From NCBI RefSeq assembly GCF_007197995.1, contig NZ_VKKH01000004.1, positions 558,001 through 622,000 of the forward strand: DNA of 64,000 bases. Reading direction: 5' to 3'. The position numbers and the translations under genes were made by a program. Shown piece after piece: positions 29,466 to 39,702 of the stretch; position 1 is the stretch's first letter; every line of letters starts with the position of its first letter. Source of the DNA: Aliiglaciecola sp. M165 (GTDB taxonomy: Bacteria > Pseudomonadota > Gammaproteobacteria > Enterobacterales > Alteromonadaceae). Below the pieces are notes generated by a model. It saw only the letters and a list, made by a program, of their open reading frames with translations. It was not told the DNA's origin and ran no database searches.

Positions 29466-30662
29466 CTAACCCAATTTAACCTTAGCAAATTTTCTTTTAC
29501 CTACTTGATAGACGGCCTCGCTGGGCGATTCAATCAAATGTTTAGTGTCATTAACTTTGTTTCCATCGATTTTCACAGCACCTTGCTTAATCATGCGCAT
29601 GGCCTCTGACGTAGAACCGACTAAACCAGCGTCTTTGAGCAGGTTACCAATGGGTACAGATTCAACTGATGGAATAGCAACTTCTTGGATATCATCTGGA
29701 ATGGCGTTCTTTTGGAAGCGTTGAATGAAATCTTGATGTGCCGCTTGAGCCGCATCTTCGTCATGAAAACGGGCAATGATTTCTTTTGCTAATTCAATTT
29801 TAACATCACGAGGATTTGCGCCCTCTTTAACTACTTGTTTCAACGAAGCAATTTCTTCAAGAGGTTTAAAACTGAGTAAGTCAAAGTAACGCCACATGAG
29901 CTCGTCAGAAATTGACATAATTTTGCCAAACATGTCATTGGGGGCGTCAGTTATCCCAATATAGTTGCCCAAAGATTTTGACATTTTTTGTACGCCATCC
30001 AACCCCTCCAGCAACGGCATCATCAGAACTGTCTGTTGGCTTTGACCTTCGGCTTTTTGCAACTCCCTGCCCATCAACAAATTAAATCGTTGATCAGTTC
30101 CACCTAATTCGACATCTGCTTGCAATGCAACCGAGTCCCATCCTTGTACTAATGGATATAAAAACTCATGGATGGCAATCGCCTGACCACCGTTATAACG
30201 CTTTTTAAAGTCGTCACGTTCAAGCATTCTTGCAACTGTTTGTCGTGCCGCAAGCTTGATAAGGCCCGCAGCGCCCATTTGGTCCATCCATTCGGAATTG
30301 AATTTAACTGTGGTTTTCTCTGGGTCAAGGATTTTAAAGACCTGTTCTTTGTAGGTTTCAGCATTGGCCAAAATATCTTCTCGGCTGAGCGGCTTTCTGG
30401 TTACATTTTTGCCCGTAGGGTCACCAATCATACCTGTGAAATCACCAATCAAAAATATGACTTCGTGCCCAAGTGTTTGAAAGGCCATAAGTTTATTGAT
30501 CAATACGGTGTGACCCAAGTGAAGGTCAGGTGCAGTAGGATCAAAGCCAGCTTTAATTTTTAAGGGTTTGCCCTCTTTTAACTTGGCAATCAGCTCTTCT
30601 TCGATCAATATTTCGTCTGCACCTCGCTTTATTTCGCGAATGGCGTCTTGCCAATTTGTCAT
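29466..30662 (-). CDS. tyrS: Tyrosyl-tRNA synthetase
   Basis: Class I aminoacyl-tRNA synthetase charging tRNA-Tyr. The 398-residue protein has the HIGH-like motif HLGH at 48-51, KMSKS at 226-230 and a C-terminal S4 RNA-binding domain (about 335-398, [20 protein letters not shown]). Its shape matches the shorter TyrZ/type-2 bacterial enzymes rather than the 424-residue E. coli TyrS. The start at 30662 is set by AGAGGAAAC just upstream; the longer frame lacks support. It is divergent from the M23 peptidase gene. Confidence 0.96.
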   Translation of the reverse strand: MTNWQDAIREIKRGADEILIEEELIAKLKEGKPLKIKAGFDPTAPDLHLGHTVLINKLMAFQTLGHEVIFLIGDFTGMIGDPTGKNVTRKPLSREDILANAETYKEQVFKILDPEKTTVKFNSEWMDQMGAAGLIKLAARQTVARMLERDDFKKRYNGGQAIAIHEFLYPLVQGWDSVALQADVELGGTDQRFNLLMGRELQKAEGQSQQTVLMMPLLEGLDGVQKMSKSLGNYIGITDAPNDMFGKIMSISDELMWRYFDLLSFKPLEEIASLKQVVKEGANPRDVKIELAKEIIARFHDEDAAQAAHQDFIQRFQKNAIPDDIQEVAIPSVESVPIGNLLKDAGLVGSTSEAMRMIKQGAVKIDGNKVNDTKHLIESPSEAVYQVGKRKFAKVKLG

Positions 30663-30874
30663 TTTGTTTCCTCTTACAACCAGCACTAAGATAAATCTGA
30701 GCCGCGCATTTTACGCGTGCAGACACCATAGTTAAAGGCTTTATGTATATTTTTCTATAACCTGTTATACTGCATTATACGCACAAAACTGTACATTTTT
30801 TAACCTACACCTAGATAATTGCAGCTAATCGTTATATTCTCACGTTAGCAAATTTATGAGAGATTTCGTTACTC

Positions 30875-32170
30875 GTGGTACAAAAAGTTCTTAATCAATT
30901 ACCTAACAAACATAAGGCATTATTGTCTGGGTTTGCCGTGTTTGTATTAATCTTGCTGCTCATTCCCAGCGACCCTGCCAAAGCGTCGAAGAATAGCCAG
31001 ATTTTGGAAGTCGGGAAACGCTACGATGTTCCTTTGACAATCGCAACTGCATCACAGCTGAGTGAAGAGTTCTTCGAAGATTCGCCACAGTGGCAGAATT
31101 TCGCAGTCAAAAAGGGCGACAATCTGGCAAAAATATTTGCACGCGCTGGCTTGACCCCTCAAGAAACCTATTACGTCAGCACAGCAGGCAAAGACGCCAA
31201 GCAATTGTTAAAAATGCGTCCTGGACAACAATTACAACTGTTAATTGACAATGAAGGCAAGCTTTCGTCTCTAGCCTACGCTTTATCCGCTACCGACACA
31301 TTGAAAATTGATAAGCAAGCTGCGAAAACTTACACAAGCTCAATTTCCAGTAAACAAATAGACAAACGTTACAATTATGCCCAAGGCGAAATAAAGAGTA
31401 ATTTTTGGAATGCGGCAGTTAATGCAAACCTATCTCAAAATCATATAATGAGTTTGGCAGGTATTTTCGGATGGGATATCGACTTTGCTTTGGAGCTTCG
31501 TGAAGGCGATACGTTTAATGTCGTGTTTGAAGAACACTTTATTGATGGCGAGTTTGTTGAGAATGGCAAAATAATCGCCGCTGAATTCGTTAATCAAGGA
31601 GAAACTTTCACAGCTATCCTGCACGATGATGGCAACTATTATACTCCTGAAGGTCGGAGCATGCGTAAGAGCTTCCTTCGCGCTCCAGTCAATTTTAAAT
31701 ACATCAGTTCTAGTTTCAAAAAGCGTCGTTTTCATCCTGTACAAAAACGTTGGAAGGCACATCGCGGTGTCGATTACGCAGCAAACACTGGAACACCCGT
31801 AATAGCCGCTGGTGACGGAAGAGTTATCCGTGCGACATACGATAAATATAATGGACACCACGTGTTTATTCAGCACGGCGAGAAATATGTAACTAAGTAT
31901 TTGCATTTTTCTAAACGTGCTGTGAAAAAAGGGCAATCTGTTAAACAAGGACAGGTTATAGGTTATGTAGGCGCAACAGGTTTAGCTGCTGGCCCTCATT
32001 TACACTATGAATTTTTAGTAGATGGCGTACATCGCAATCCGAGAACTGTCACCTTGCCACAAGCCAAACCCATTGCCAAAAAAGAAGCCGCGGCATTTGC
32101 CAAACTTGCTCAGCGCAGAATGACTCAGCTAAACAATACTAAACGAATAATGCTTGCCATGAATCGTTAG
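30875..32170 (+). CDS. Murein DD-endopeptidase, M23/LytM family (MepM-like)
   Basis: Periplasmic endopeptidase that opens peptidoglycan cross-links during growth. N-terminal membrane anchor at about 15-33, a LysM/OapA-like region near 70-125 (VKKGDNLAKIFARAGLTPQE), then an M23 domain with zinc ligands H296 and D300 in HRGVDYA and the HLH motif at 375-377. All LytM catalytic residues are present, so it is predicted active. The start is GTG 30875, with GAGAGAT upstream. The order tyrS (divergent), M23 peptidase, anmK is conserved in gammaproteobacteria. Confidence 0.93.
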   Translation: MVQKVLNQLPNKHKALLSGFAVFVLILLLIPSDPAKASKNSQILEVGKRYDVPLTIATASQLSEEFFEDSPQWQNFAVKKGDNLAKIFARAGLTPQETYYVSTAGKDAKQLLKMRPGQQLQLLIDNEGKLSSLAYALSATDTLKIDKQAAKTYTSSISSKQIDKRYNYAQGEIKSNFWNAAVNANLSQNHIMSLAGIFGWDIDFALELREGDTFNVVFEEHFIDGEFVENGKIIAAEFVNQGETFTAILHDDGNYYTPEGRSMRKSFLRAPVNFKYISSSFKKRRFHPVQKRWKAHRGVDYAANTGTPVIAAGDGRVIRATYDKYNGHHVFIQHGEKYVTKYLHFSKRAVKKGQSVKQGQVIGYVGATGLAAGPHLHYEFLVDGVHRNPRTVTLPQAKPIAKKEAAAFAKLAQRRMTQLNNTKRIMLAMNR

Positions 32171-32177
32171 GAGATTT

Positions 32178-33290
32178 ATGCCTAACCTGTATATAGGGTT
32201 AATGTCTGGTACCAGTATGGATGGTGTCGATGTGGCTATTGTGGACTTTTCCAAAATACAACCGACAATCATCGCATTTGAAACTTTCGCGTACCCCTCT
32301 TCCTTACTCAAGTTACTTAATCGTTTATGTTCAGTAGGCGAAAATGAGGTTGTCAACCTTGGCCATTGTGATCGTGCGGTTGCACAATGTTTTGCCCACG
32401 GTGTGAGTAAAATTTTGGCCAACAACGATATTTCGGCAAACAACATTCGAGCAATTGGTTCACATGGGCAAACTATACGACATCACCCAGATGGCGCGAC
32501 GGGTTTCACTTTGCAAATTGGTGATCCCAACACACTTGCCGTTTTAACAGGGATTGATGTTGTGGCAGATTTCAGAAGAAAAGATATTGCTCTTGGCGGT
32601 CAGGGAGCGCCTTTGAGTCCCGCTTTTCATCAAGCCATTTTTCGACATTCACATCATGATCGTGTTTTATTGAATATCGGTGGCATTGGTAACATCAGTT
32701 ATATCCCTCAAGATATTGAAATTCCTGTAATCGGTTATGACACCGGGCCGGGCAATACACTGATGGATGCCTGGACTCAAAAACACTTGGGCCAGCCCTA
32801 CGATAAGAATGGCACATGGGCGGCTTCTGGTAAACGGGATTGCCAGTTATTAAAAAGCATGCTCAATGAGCCCTATTTTTCAATGCCAGCTCCAAAGAGC
32901 ACGGGGCGAGAGATGTTCAATCTAGATTGGGTAGAACGACATATTGAGCGCATGCAACGGACCATTTCGCCAGAATCTGTGCAGGCGACACTATGCATGT
33001 TGACCTGCTGCAGTATCGCAGACCAAATTAGACAATTAGGCGAAGTCGATCAGGTTTTTGTATGCGGCGGTGGCGCTAAAAATGATTTTTTGATGGAATG
33101 TTTGGAGAACGAGCTCGTCGAAGTTGACTTGTCGACGACGGATGAAATCGGCATGTCGGCGGACGCTGTCGAAGCTGCAGCCTTTGCCTGGTTGGCTTAT
33201 GCATTTATCAACAATCAGCCGGGCAACCTGCCAAGCGTCACGGGGGCAAGCCGTGAAGCCGTTTTAGGCGGATTATATCTGGCAGACTAA
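32178..33290 (+). CDS. anmK: Anhydro-N-acetylmuramic acid kinase
   Basis: Phosphorylates and opens 1,6-anhydro-MurNAc released by lytic transglycosylases, feeding it back into cell-wall recycling. At 370 residues it opens with LYIGLMSGTSMDGVDVAIVD and also has AIGSHGQTIRHHPD, NIGGIGNISYIP and GYDTGPGNTLMDAW. TAGGAGATTT precedes the ATG. It starts 7 bases after the endopeptidase gene, consistent with a joint role in wall turnover. Confidence 0.96.
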   Translation: MPNLYIGLMSGTSMDGVDVAIVDFSKIQPTIIAFETFAYPSSLLKLLNRLCSVGENEVVNLGHCDRAVAQCFAHGVSKILANNDISANNIRAIGSHGQTIRHHPDGATGFTLQIGDPNTLAVLTGIDVVADFRRKDIALGGQGAPLSPAFHQAIFRHSHHDRVLLNIGGIGNISYIPQDIEIPVIGYDTGPGNTLMDAWTQKHLGQPYDKNGTWAASGKRDCQLLKSMLNEPYFSMPAPKSTGREMFNLDWVERHIERMQRTISPESVQATLCMLTCCSIADQIRQLGEVDQVFVCGGGAKNDFLMECLENELVEVDLSTTDEIGMSADAVEAAAFAWLAYAFINNQPGNLPSVTGASREAVLGGLYLAD

Positions 33291-33335
33291 CCAGTTTTTG
33301 AACTGAGTACTAACCATAACGTGTAAAGAGGTAAC

Positions 33336-33812
33336 GTGGCCAAACCCCAACGAGTATTAGACACTACCGATTTGAAAATCCTAGCGGAACTGTTTGAAAC
33401 ACCTGAAATGTCAAACAAAGACATAGCATTGAAAGTCGGCTTGGCACCTTCTTCTTGCCTGGAAAGAATCAAACGTCTACAAACTGAAAAAGTCATGCTT
33501 GGACAAAGACTGCTAGTAGATGTCAATGCATTAGGTGGACATATTCAGGCGATGATTTCGGTGCGACTGTCTGATCACAATCGCGCGACGGTTGACCAGT
33601 TTCAGGCAGACTTACTTCCCCTTCCGGAAGTGATGAGCATTTTTCATATGGGTGGTGACAACGATTTTTTAGTCCATGTCACCGTGACCGATTCTATGCA
33701 TCTGCGAGACTTCGTTTTTAACGCTATTACAGCAAGAAAAGAAGTTAGCCACGTGGAAACCGCATTGGTTTACGAATACCAAATCAGCCGCTCTTTACCG
33801 CAATTTTCCTGA
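33336..33812 (+). CDS. Lrp/AsnC-family transcriptional regulator
   Basis: 158 residues. The N-terminal winged helix-turn-helix is at about 8-60 (LKILAELFETPEMSNKDIALKVGLAPSSCLERIKRLQ), and a C-terminal RAM ligand-binding and oligomerisation domain runs from about 70 to 150. It starts at GTG 33336 with AAAGAGGT upstream. The local target may be the PLP enzyme at 34552, since Lrp-type proteins often control amino-acid catabolism, but no operator was identified. Confidence 0.9.
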   Translation: MAKPQRVLDTTDLKILAELFETPEMSNKDIALKVGLAPSSCLERIKRLQTEKVMLGQRLLVDVNALGGHIQAMISVRLSDHNRATVDQFQADLLPLPEVMSIFHMGGDNDFLVHVTVTDSMHLRDFVFNAITARKEVSHVETALVYEYQISRSLPQFS

Positions 33813-33834
33813 ATAACAAAATGAGAAACAAAGA

Positions 33835-34452
33835 ATGAATTTGATCTATGTTAAGCGTGCCTTAAACGTGTTAGCCGCTGGCTTTACCGCCATAACACTT
33901 ACTGCTCAGGCGGAATCTACGTCGGCGCCCTACTCTATCCCTTCACATGATGCTTTTTTTGCTCAAATCGCCAAATTATGTGGTAAAGCATTTGAAGGGC
34001 AAATCACTGTTGATAACGCGCCTAGTGACAGCTTTGCGAATAAAAAGTTGGTGATGCATGTTAGACGCTGCAACGAGAGCCAGTTACAAGTTCCTTTTCA
34101 TGTTGGAGATGACGCTTCTCGAACTTGGTTGATCACCAAAACCGGATCGGGACTAAGTTTGAAACATGATCATCGGCATAAAGATGGCACTGAGGATGCA
34201 CTTACGCAATACGGTGGGCACACATTAGATGCAGGCTGGGAACAAGTACAGTCTTTCCCCGCAGACCAATTCTCCAAAGAAATGTTTGTTAAACAAGGGA
34301 TCCCTCAATCAAATGGCAATACCTGGCAAATGTACATCTACCCGGAGAAATTTACCTATCGGTTGATCCGCCAAGGTAGGGAATTTAGAGTCGACTTTGA
34401 TTTGACTAAGGAAATTCCTGCTCCCGCTGCACCATGGGGATACAAAGACTAA
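33835..34452 (+). CDS. Secreted conserved hypothetical protein
   Basis: 205 residues with a signal peptide (1-26, cleavage near AQAES). The mature domain contains CGKAFEGQITVDNAP, VRRCNES and a striking histidine-rich strand SLKHDHRHKDGTED followed by ALTQYGGHTLDAGWEQ. Two cysteines could form a disulfide, and the histidines could bind metal. I do not recognise a named family. It follows the Lrp gene by 22 bp and has AAAGA before the ATG. Confidence 0.75.
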   Translation: MNLIYVKRALNVLAAGFTAITLTAQAESTSAPYSIPSHDAFFAQIAKLCGKAFEGQITVDNAPSDSFANKKLVMHVRRCNESQLQVPFHVGDDASRTWLITKTGSGLSLKHDHRHKDGTEDALTQYGGHTLDAGWEQVQSFPADQFSKEMFVKQGIPQSNGNTWQMYIYPEKFTYRLIRQGREFRVDFDLTKEIPAPAAPWGYKD

Positions 34453-34460
34453 AGCCTAAT

Positions 34461-34486
34461 TCCAATCCACACAAAGAAGTGATCAG
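34461..34486. repeat. Partial family B repeat
   Basis: CCAATCCACACAAAGAAGTG matches the left arm and loop of the copy at 8672 with one change, but the right arm has decayed. It lies just before the terminator between two convergent genes. Confidence 0.5.
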
Positions 34487-34494
34487 GCAAGCAA

Positions 34495-34525
34495 AAAAAG
34501 AGGAAGCATAATGCTTCCTCTTTTT
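34495..34525 (+). terminator. Strong bidirectional terminator
   Basis: AAAAAGAGGAAGCA, loop TAA and TGCTTCCTCTTTTT form a 14-bp stem flanked by A and T runs. It serves both the secreted protein gene and the convergent PLP-enzyme gene. Confidence 0.9.
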
Positions 34526-34551
34526 CGTTCTCACGGATTGCTGGAGTGTTT

Positions 34552-36339
34552 CTAAATCAACAAGTCAGCCATGCTGGCACCCGACCCATAATGTTCTTTG
34601 CACACTCGCATGCAGGTTTCAAGATAAAGATTGTCTAGCGTGTCGCTATCCATAAATTGTTCACTGAATCCCGGTACAACTGGGTCAATATGCAGTCTTG
34701 CGCTATTAATGAAATGGGCCAATAGCTCTTTGACGTTGTCGGTCCCCATGGCGATACGCATAGTTGTCAAATGGATACCGGCTTTTTGCTGCTCGGTTAA
34801 CGACATCTCAGAATGAGAGGTCAACGCCGGACACAAAATGATTGTATTGTTTTGTCCGATACTGACTTGATGGCTAAACGCAGGTTCTAAGGCGTCAAAA
34901 AAGCGCACGAAGGTGTCGCGCTCTAGCCCAGCAGACTCCATGTCGACAGTAAACAATGCACATGGCCAGCCGTGACGCATTTGGCGCTCTCTAAGGCCAG
35001 CGTTAGGATGAGACTTCAATGCATGACTATTTACATTTAGCGCAGGGTGAGAATCCAAGAATTGACTAAACACTTGCGTATTAATCACTTTGTTCATGAT
35101 CCTTTGCTCAAGGGTTTTCATGCCGTTTAGCACGTCAAAGGCTTTTTCTGAATCCAAGAAAGCGCCCTTGATGTAATACACATCCCAAAACATCGTTTTT
35201 GACCAATCGTAACCGTTGACGCAATCTCCTTTAGCCTGGAACATACGATAGCCTTCGCCAATCACAACGCCTGCGGTGGTTGCACCACTACCACAAATAT
35301 CCTTGGTATAGCTGTGTACAACATAATCCGGTCGTTTTGCTTTATCTTTTTGTTGCAGTGGTTGATGCAGAATTGGCGTTGCCAAGGTGGCATCTAACAT
35401 CACAAGGTGAGCATTTTGGTGGGAAATCTCACAAATTCCGGCGATATCCAAAACATAACCGTGTGGGTTACAAGGAGATTCCAAATAAACATGAAGTGCT
35501 TTGCTTTCTAAGCGTTTGGCATGCTTAACTTTAGTTGCCTTCATGAAGGACTCAAATTCTTCAGCGCTATAGCCGTCAAACCATTCCAACTGAACGTCCA
35601 TTCGATTTTGCCGTGCGAAAAAATCGTGCAACAGTTGGTAAACGCCACCATAGACATTGCGAGACACGATCAACACATCGCCATGAGATAAAACATTTGA
35701 TAACAATGCATCAATCGCCGCCATACCTGAGTTGAAGTTCCAGGCAAGGTAATCAGCCGAATACGGACCAGCTTCCAAATCAACAATAGCGTTAGCTAAA
35801 GAGATATTGGTAGGGTTAAGTAAACGAGAATAAATTTGGTGAGTAAACTCTTTGCCTTGAAAAGCGTCATCTACCCACTCGGTGCAGGCGTAAACGTAAG
35901 TAGCGGTGCGAACAATGACTGGCGTAGCTGAAAACAATGCCGTTACATTGTCAAACAGGGGATAATGACTTTTAGAGATTTGCGATCCCGTTTGATTACT
36001 CAAACTTTGGTAAGTCGCACGAAATGGGTTTTGCAAAGTATCTAGCACCTTTGCAATCTGGAAGCTTAAGAATTTCTTGGCATTAAAATACGCTAATTTG
36101 TTTTCTTTGCTCAACCCTTCAAGGGTTTCATTCGTAATACGCCAGAGCGAATTAACATCCAATTGAGCATGGTAGAAGTGCGACGCTGCATTAAATAATG
36201 CTTTGCCATAGTCGGAATTAATATCAATTCCAAAATGACTAAGCTGCTCTTTGGCCAACTCATTAATGTCCTGAGCTTCGGTTGTGTTACGCTTAGGCGA
36301 TAAAAGTTTTGCCTGGTCGACTTGTTGTTGCTTATCCAT
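34552..36339 (-). CDS. Cys/Met-metabolism-type PLP enzyme with N-terminal extension
   Basis: Large fold-type I PLP enzyme of 595 residues, against about 390 for cystathionine synthases and lyases. Core motifs: IYSRLLNPTNISLANAIVDL (169-188), LESPCNPHGYVLDI (286-299), the PLP aspartate in MLDATLATP (D316), and the Schiff-base lysine K346 in VHSYTKDICGSG. The first 130 or so residues are a helical extension not found in MetB/MetC. The reaction cannot be fixed; gamma-lyase or synthase chemistry is possible. It is divergent from a 2-hydroxyacid dehydrogenase gene. Confidence 0.82.
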   Translation of the reverse strand: MDKQQQVDQAKLLSPKRNTTEAQDINELAKEQLSHFGIDINSDYGKALFNAASHFYHAQLDVNSLWRITNETLEGLSKENKLAYFNAKKFLSFQIAKVLDTLQNPFRATYQSLSNQTGSQISKSHYPLFDNVTALFSATPVIVRTATYVYACTEWVDDAFQGKEFTHQIYSRLLNPTNISLANAIVDLEAGPYSADYLAWNFNSGMAAIDALLSNVLSHGDVLIVSRNVYGGVYQLLHDFFARQNRMDVQLEWFDGYSAEEFESFMKATKVKHAKRLESKALHVYLESPCNPHGYVLDIAGICEISHQNAHLVMLDATLATPILHQPLQQKDKAKRPDYVVHSYTKDICGSGATTAGVVIGEGYRMFQAKGDCVNGYDWSKTMFWDVYYIKGAFLDSEKAFDVLNGMKTLEQRIMNKVINTQVFSQFLDSHPALNVNSHALKSHPNAGLRERQMRHGWPCALFTVDMESAGLERDTFVRFFDALEPAFSHQVSIGQNNTIILCPALTSHSEMSLTEQQKAGIHLTTMRIAMGTDNVKELLAHFINSARLHIDPVVPGFSEQFMDSDTLDNLYLETCMRVCKEHYGSGASMADLLI

Positions 36340-36482
36340 AAAACACTCTAATTATTATTGAACAAAAGAAACTGAAGACGACACTTTAACCTAATTTAAT
36401 TCCTTTATTACAATATTAGAACGAATTTTATTTGGATAAAAACGCGATAAAGGAAACTTTCGTTTACTTTTTGGAAGAATAG

Positions 36483-37418
36483 ATGAATCAACTTTCGATA
36501 TTAAGCCGTGATGCTGAGCACTATGCAGCAATGATTGAAGAAGCGTCGTTACCCCATTTAGTTATTCGAGAAGTGCACCAGCAGGCGATAAGTAATGGGA
36601 ATACAAGCGACTGCAATATTTTGTTGGCAGATCCGAACCTAGGTGCTATCTCGCTGGCTGCATATCCAAAATTAACGTGGTTGCAATCCACCTGGGCAGG
36701 TGTAAAACCATTACTTGATGTTGAACGAAACGACTTTCTGATAACTGGCATTAAAGATGTGTTTGGTAGCCAGATGCGTGAATACGTTTTTGCCTATATG
36801 CTTTATTTCTCACGACAAATCTCCTCCTATGAAAATCTCAAACATAATAAAATATGGCAACCCATGGTTTGCGATTCTCTAGTTGGTAAAACAATCGGGA
36901 TTTTTGGTTTAGGCTCAATTGGCAACGAAGTTGCCAAGACCGCGAAGCATTTTGAAATGAATGTGCTGGCAGTAACGCGTTCAAGCAGAAATAATTCATA
37001 TGTTGATCAATATATCTCAGCGCAACAGATAGTGGATTGCGCAAATCAGATGGATTTTGTTGTGATATTGCTGCCCGACACGCCGCAAAGTAGAGGTTTG
37101 ATCAACGCTGATTTCTTAAACGCACTACCTAAACACTGTGTAGTGATAAATGCTGGACGAAGCCAAGTCGTAGACGAAGGTGCATTGCTCGACACATTAC
37201 AAAAACAAAGGATAAGAGCTGCCGTCTTAGATGTGTATTTGCAAGAGCCCTTACCCAGCGAGCATCCTTTCTGGCAATTAGAAAACACAATCATTACACA
37301 GCACACCTCTGCTATTTCTAAACCAGAAATGATCGTAGAAAAGTTTATTGAAAATTACCTGTTATTTCTTGACGGTGAACCTTTAAATTCAGTAATTGAT
37401 CGAGCAATAGGCTATTAG
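36483..37418 (+). CDS. D-2-hydroxyacid dehydrogenase (NAD-binding)
   Basis: 311 residues of the D-isomer-specific family: NAD-binding loop IGIFGLGSIGNEVAKTAKHF near 138-157, substrate arginine in INAGRSQVVDEGAL, the glutamate region LDVYLQEPLPSEHPFW, and the catalytic histidine in ITQHTSAI. Likely substrate is a small 2-keto acid. A 143-base divergent region separates it from the PLP enzyme, and co-regulation is possible. Confidence 0.88.
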   Translation: MNQLSILSRDAEHYAAMIEEASLPHLVIREVHQQAISNGNTSDCNILLADPNLGAISLAAYPKLTWLQSTWAGVKPLLDVERNDFLITGIKDVFGSQMREYVFAYMLYFSRQISSYENLKHNKIWQPMVCDSLVGKTIGIFGLGSIGNEVAKTAKHFEMNVLAVTRSSRNNSYVDQYISAQQIVDCANQMDFVVILLPDTPQSRGLINADFLNALPKHCVVINAGRSQVVDEGALLDTLQKQRIRAAVLDVYLQEPLPSEHPFWQLENTIITQHTSAISKPEMIVEKFIENYLLFLDGEPLNSVIDRAIGY

Positions 37419-37569
37419 AGCGTGTTTATTTTTTAAGCACTTTAGGGAATGGATACTTTACTTTTTATCCCAATTAATCATAAAGATTGTCGGGCGACTT
37501 TGTTATGCTGAGTTAATCAAAAGTAAGCAAGTTGATAGTGATTGAAGCATCAAGGAGGGTGCAGCGATT

Positions 37570-38553
37570 ATGATTAGTCATTCACCTGCACCTAAACGCA
37601 GTACTGAAGAGTACATTATCATGACCTTAAGTGGCGGAAGCTGCTTAGGCGTATTTCCATTCGCAATTCTCAGGCTATTCGAACAAGATTGGGCGGTTGC
37701 CGCGCTCGACATATTTGCCGTGGTGGCTACTGCCAGTTTATTCCTTTACGTGTTTAAAACACACGAGACAAAAATTCCCGCCCGCATTCTCGCGTTTCTT
37801 GCCATGTTTGTGGTGGTGATTACCATTTCGTTAAAAGGTATAGGACAATTAATGTGGATTTACCCCGCGTTAACCGCGGTATTCTTTTTGTTACCTAGTC
37901 ACTTTGCCGCGGTTTACAGCTTTGTGATTTTGGTATCCCTGGGATTTTTGTTAAAAGACCAATTAACCTTATTTCTAACACTACAATTTTATATATCAGC
38001 CACCGCGACACTACTGTTCAGCTATGCGTTTTCAGATCGTATGCGCAAGCAGCAAAAACAGTTAACTGAACTTGCCACAAAAGATCCTCTAACGGGCGCG
38101 GGAAATCGACGTGCAATGGAGCAAAAGCTCCTAGACAACATTGCCTTTCAACGACGAGAACAACGCTATCCCGCGTCGCTTATCCTGATGGATCTGGACA
38201 ATTTCAAACGGGTGAATGATAAACATGGGCATGCGAAGGGCGATGATATTCTCGTTGCATTTGTCGAAACGATTGATAAACGGATCCGTGAAACCGATGG
38301 CTTATACCGCTTTGGTGGAGAAGAGTTTGTGGTGATTGCCGAAAACACTTCACTTCAAGAGGCGATCCATCTGGCAGAAGATCTTAGAAGCTCGGTAGAA
38401 AACGATGGGTGGCTGGCAGAACACGACGTCACTATCTCAGTGGGCACCGCGAAGTATGAACCCTTTGAGACCGCATTTGAGTGGCTCGGTCGTGCTGACA
38501 GAGCCATGTATCAAGCTAAAGAACAAGGCCGGAATAACTGCTGCGTGGCTTAA
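37570..38553 (+). CDS. Membrane diguanylate cyclase (GGDEF)
   Basis: Makes cyclic di-GMP. Six hydrophobic helices fill residues 20-160, followed by a GGDEF domain (about 170-325). The active site is GGEEF at 249-253, and the product-inhibition site RETD at 240-243 lies exactly five residues upstream, so feedback control is predicted. DPLTGAGNRRAMEQKL and DLDNFKRVNDKHGHAKGDD are intact. AAGGAGG lies 11 bases before the ATG. The membrane part is not a named sensor domain. Confidence 0.93.
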   Translation: MISHSPAPKRSTEEYIIMTLSGGSCLGVFPFAILRLFEQDWAVAALDIFAVVATASLFLYVFKTHETKIPARILAFLAMFVVVITISLKGIGQLMWIYPALTAVFFLLPSHFAAVYSFVILVSLGFLLKDQLTLFLTLQFYISATATLLFSYAFSDRMRKQQKQLTELATKDPLTGAGNRRAMEQKLLDNIAFQRREQRYPASLILMDLDNFKRVNDKHGHAKGDDILVAFVETIDKRIRETDGLYRFGGEEFVVIAENTSLQEAIHLAEDLRSSVENDGWLAEHDVTISVGTAKYEPFETAFEWLGRADRAMYQAKEQGRNNCCVA

Positions 38554-38677
38554 CATGCAGTAGCTCATATTCATCTTACACGCTTGATTGAAGATTTTGG
38601 CTTGAACTGACAGGCAGCATCAGACAAATAGCAGAGGGTTAGGATATCGTGATTAATCTGACGAGCTTCATAAAACG

Positions 38678-39412
38678 CTAACCCCTTAAATCACACGATC
38701 TAACGCTCAACCACTGTGTTACAACTTTCTGAATTTGTAACTTTAGCAACGCTGGCCCAAAGTCAGACATATCATTATGCCTAGAGTTGTCGATTTTTAC
38801 GACACAACTTCCGAATTCTGTTTGTTCTGTATGGGTAGGCAAGACACCATTATCAGCTTCAAAGTCACTAGCTCGAATAGTCAAAACCTTTACGTCTTTT
38901 GTTCTAGGAAGCGGAACACGGCGATGATCTAAGGTAATTATTTGACTCACGAATAGAGGCGATTCACGCAGAAGCCAAGCAGAGATATCTCCACCATTTG
39001 AATGTCCCGCCAAGACTAAATTGTCAAAGTCGAAATCAAGATAGCTGGTTCGAAGTTGGTTCCTTACGACTTTCAGTGTTTCTGCTCCTCGAATCCAGTT
39101 TTCAGCACGTGTTTGAAACAAATCTCCAGACACGGATAAAGGAGGATCACTTGGCAATTCATGTCCAATTGCGACGACCAAATAACCAAGTTTCGAAAAC
39201 GTTTTTGCAAGAAACTTGTATTTTGTATGTGGAACACCGTAACCCGCACTTAAAAATACAACGGCACATTTAGAATCAATTGAACAATCAAAATCGGTTG
39301 AAGGGGCTGTGATCTCGATTGGGATGGTTCGGTCTCGATTGTTATCTAAAATATCCTCGGCAAATCCCTTTGAAGAGAGCAAAAGAAGAATTGAGGCTAG
39401 AAGTTGATTCAT
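38678..39412 (-). CDS. Secreted alpha/beta-hydrolase-like protein
   Basis: 244 residues with an N-terminal signal peptide (about 1-18, SILLLLSSKGFA). The nucleophile elbow is LAGHSNGGDISAW (Ser in GHSNGG), and the oxyanion region is VFLSAGYGVPHTKY. The likely catalytic His lies in SRHNDMSDF. It resembles chlorophyllase/dienelactone-hydrolase-like small hydrolases, but the substrate is unknown. It stands alone between a diguanylate cyclase gene (convergent) and a 290-base spacer in which I see nothing supportable. Confidence 0.75.
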   Translation of the reverse strand: MNQLLASILLLLSSKGFAEDILDNNRDRTIPIEITAPSTDFDCSIDSKCAVVFLSAGYGVPHTKYKFLAKTFSKLGYLVVAIGHELPSDPPLSVSGDLFQTRAENWIRGAETLKVVRNQLRTSYLDFDFDNLVLAGHSNGGDISAWLLRESPLFVSQIITLDHRRVPLPRTKDVKVLTIRASDFEADNGVLPTHTEQTEFGSCVVKIDNSRHNDMSDFGPALLKLQIQKVVTQWLSVRSCDLRG

Positions 39413-39702
39413 AACTTTCCCTGTAAATACGATGGGTTATCAATGCGGTCGCGCATGATAGACTATCGAGAAATGATGTTCTAGCTAATTGTCTTGAGCA
39501 GAGGCTTCGCATCATCTGTGGCTATACATTCACAAGAGACTCTTAGAATTGATACAGCTATGTTTTCGGATCTGTAACCCCATCCCACATAACAAAGAGG
39601 TTTGAATACTTTTAATATCTACTTTTTGACTCTACGTGGAAGATTAAGCTACCTAACTGAGTGCCCTCCACCTTCGCCACAATTTATTAAAGCAAGTGGG
39701 CG

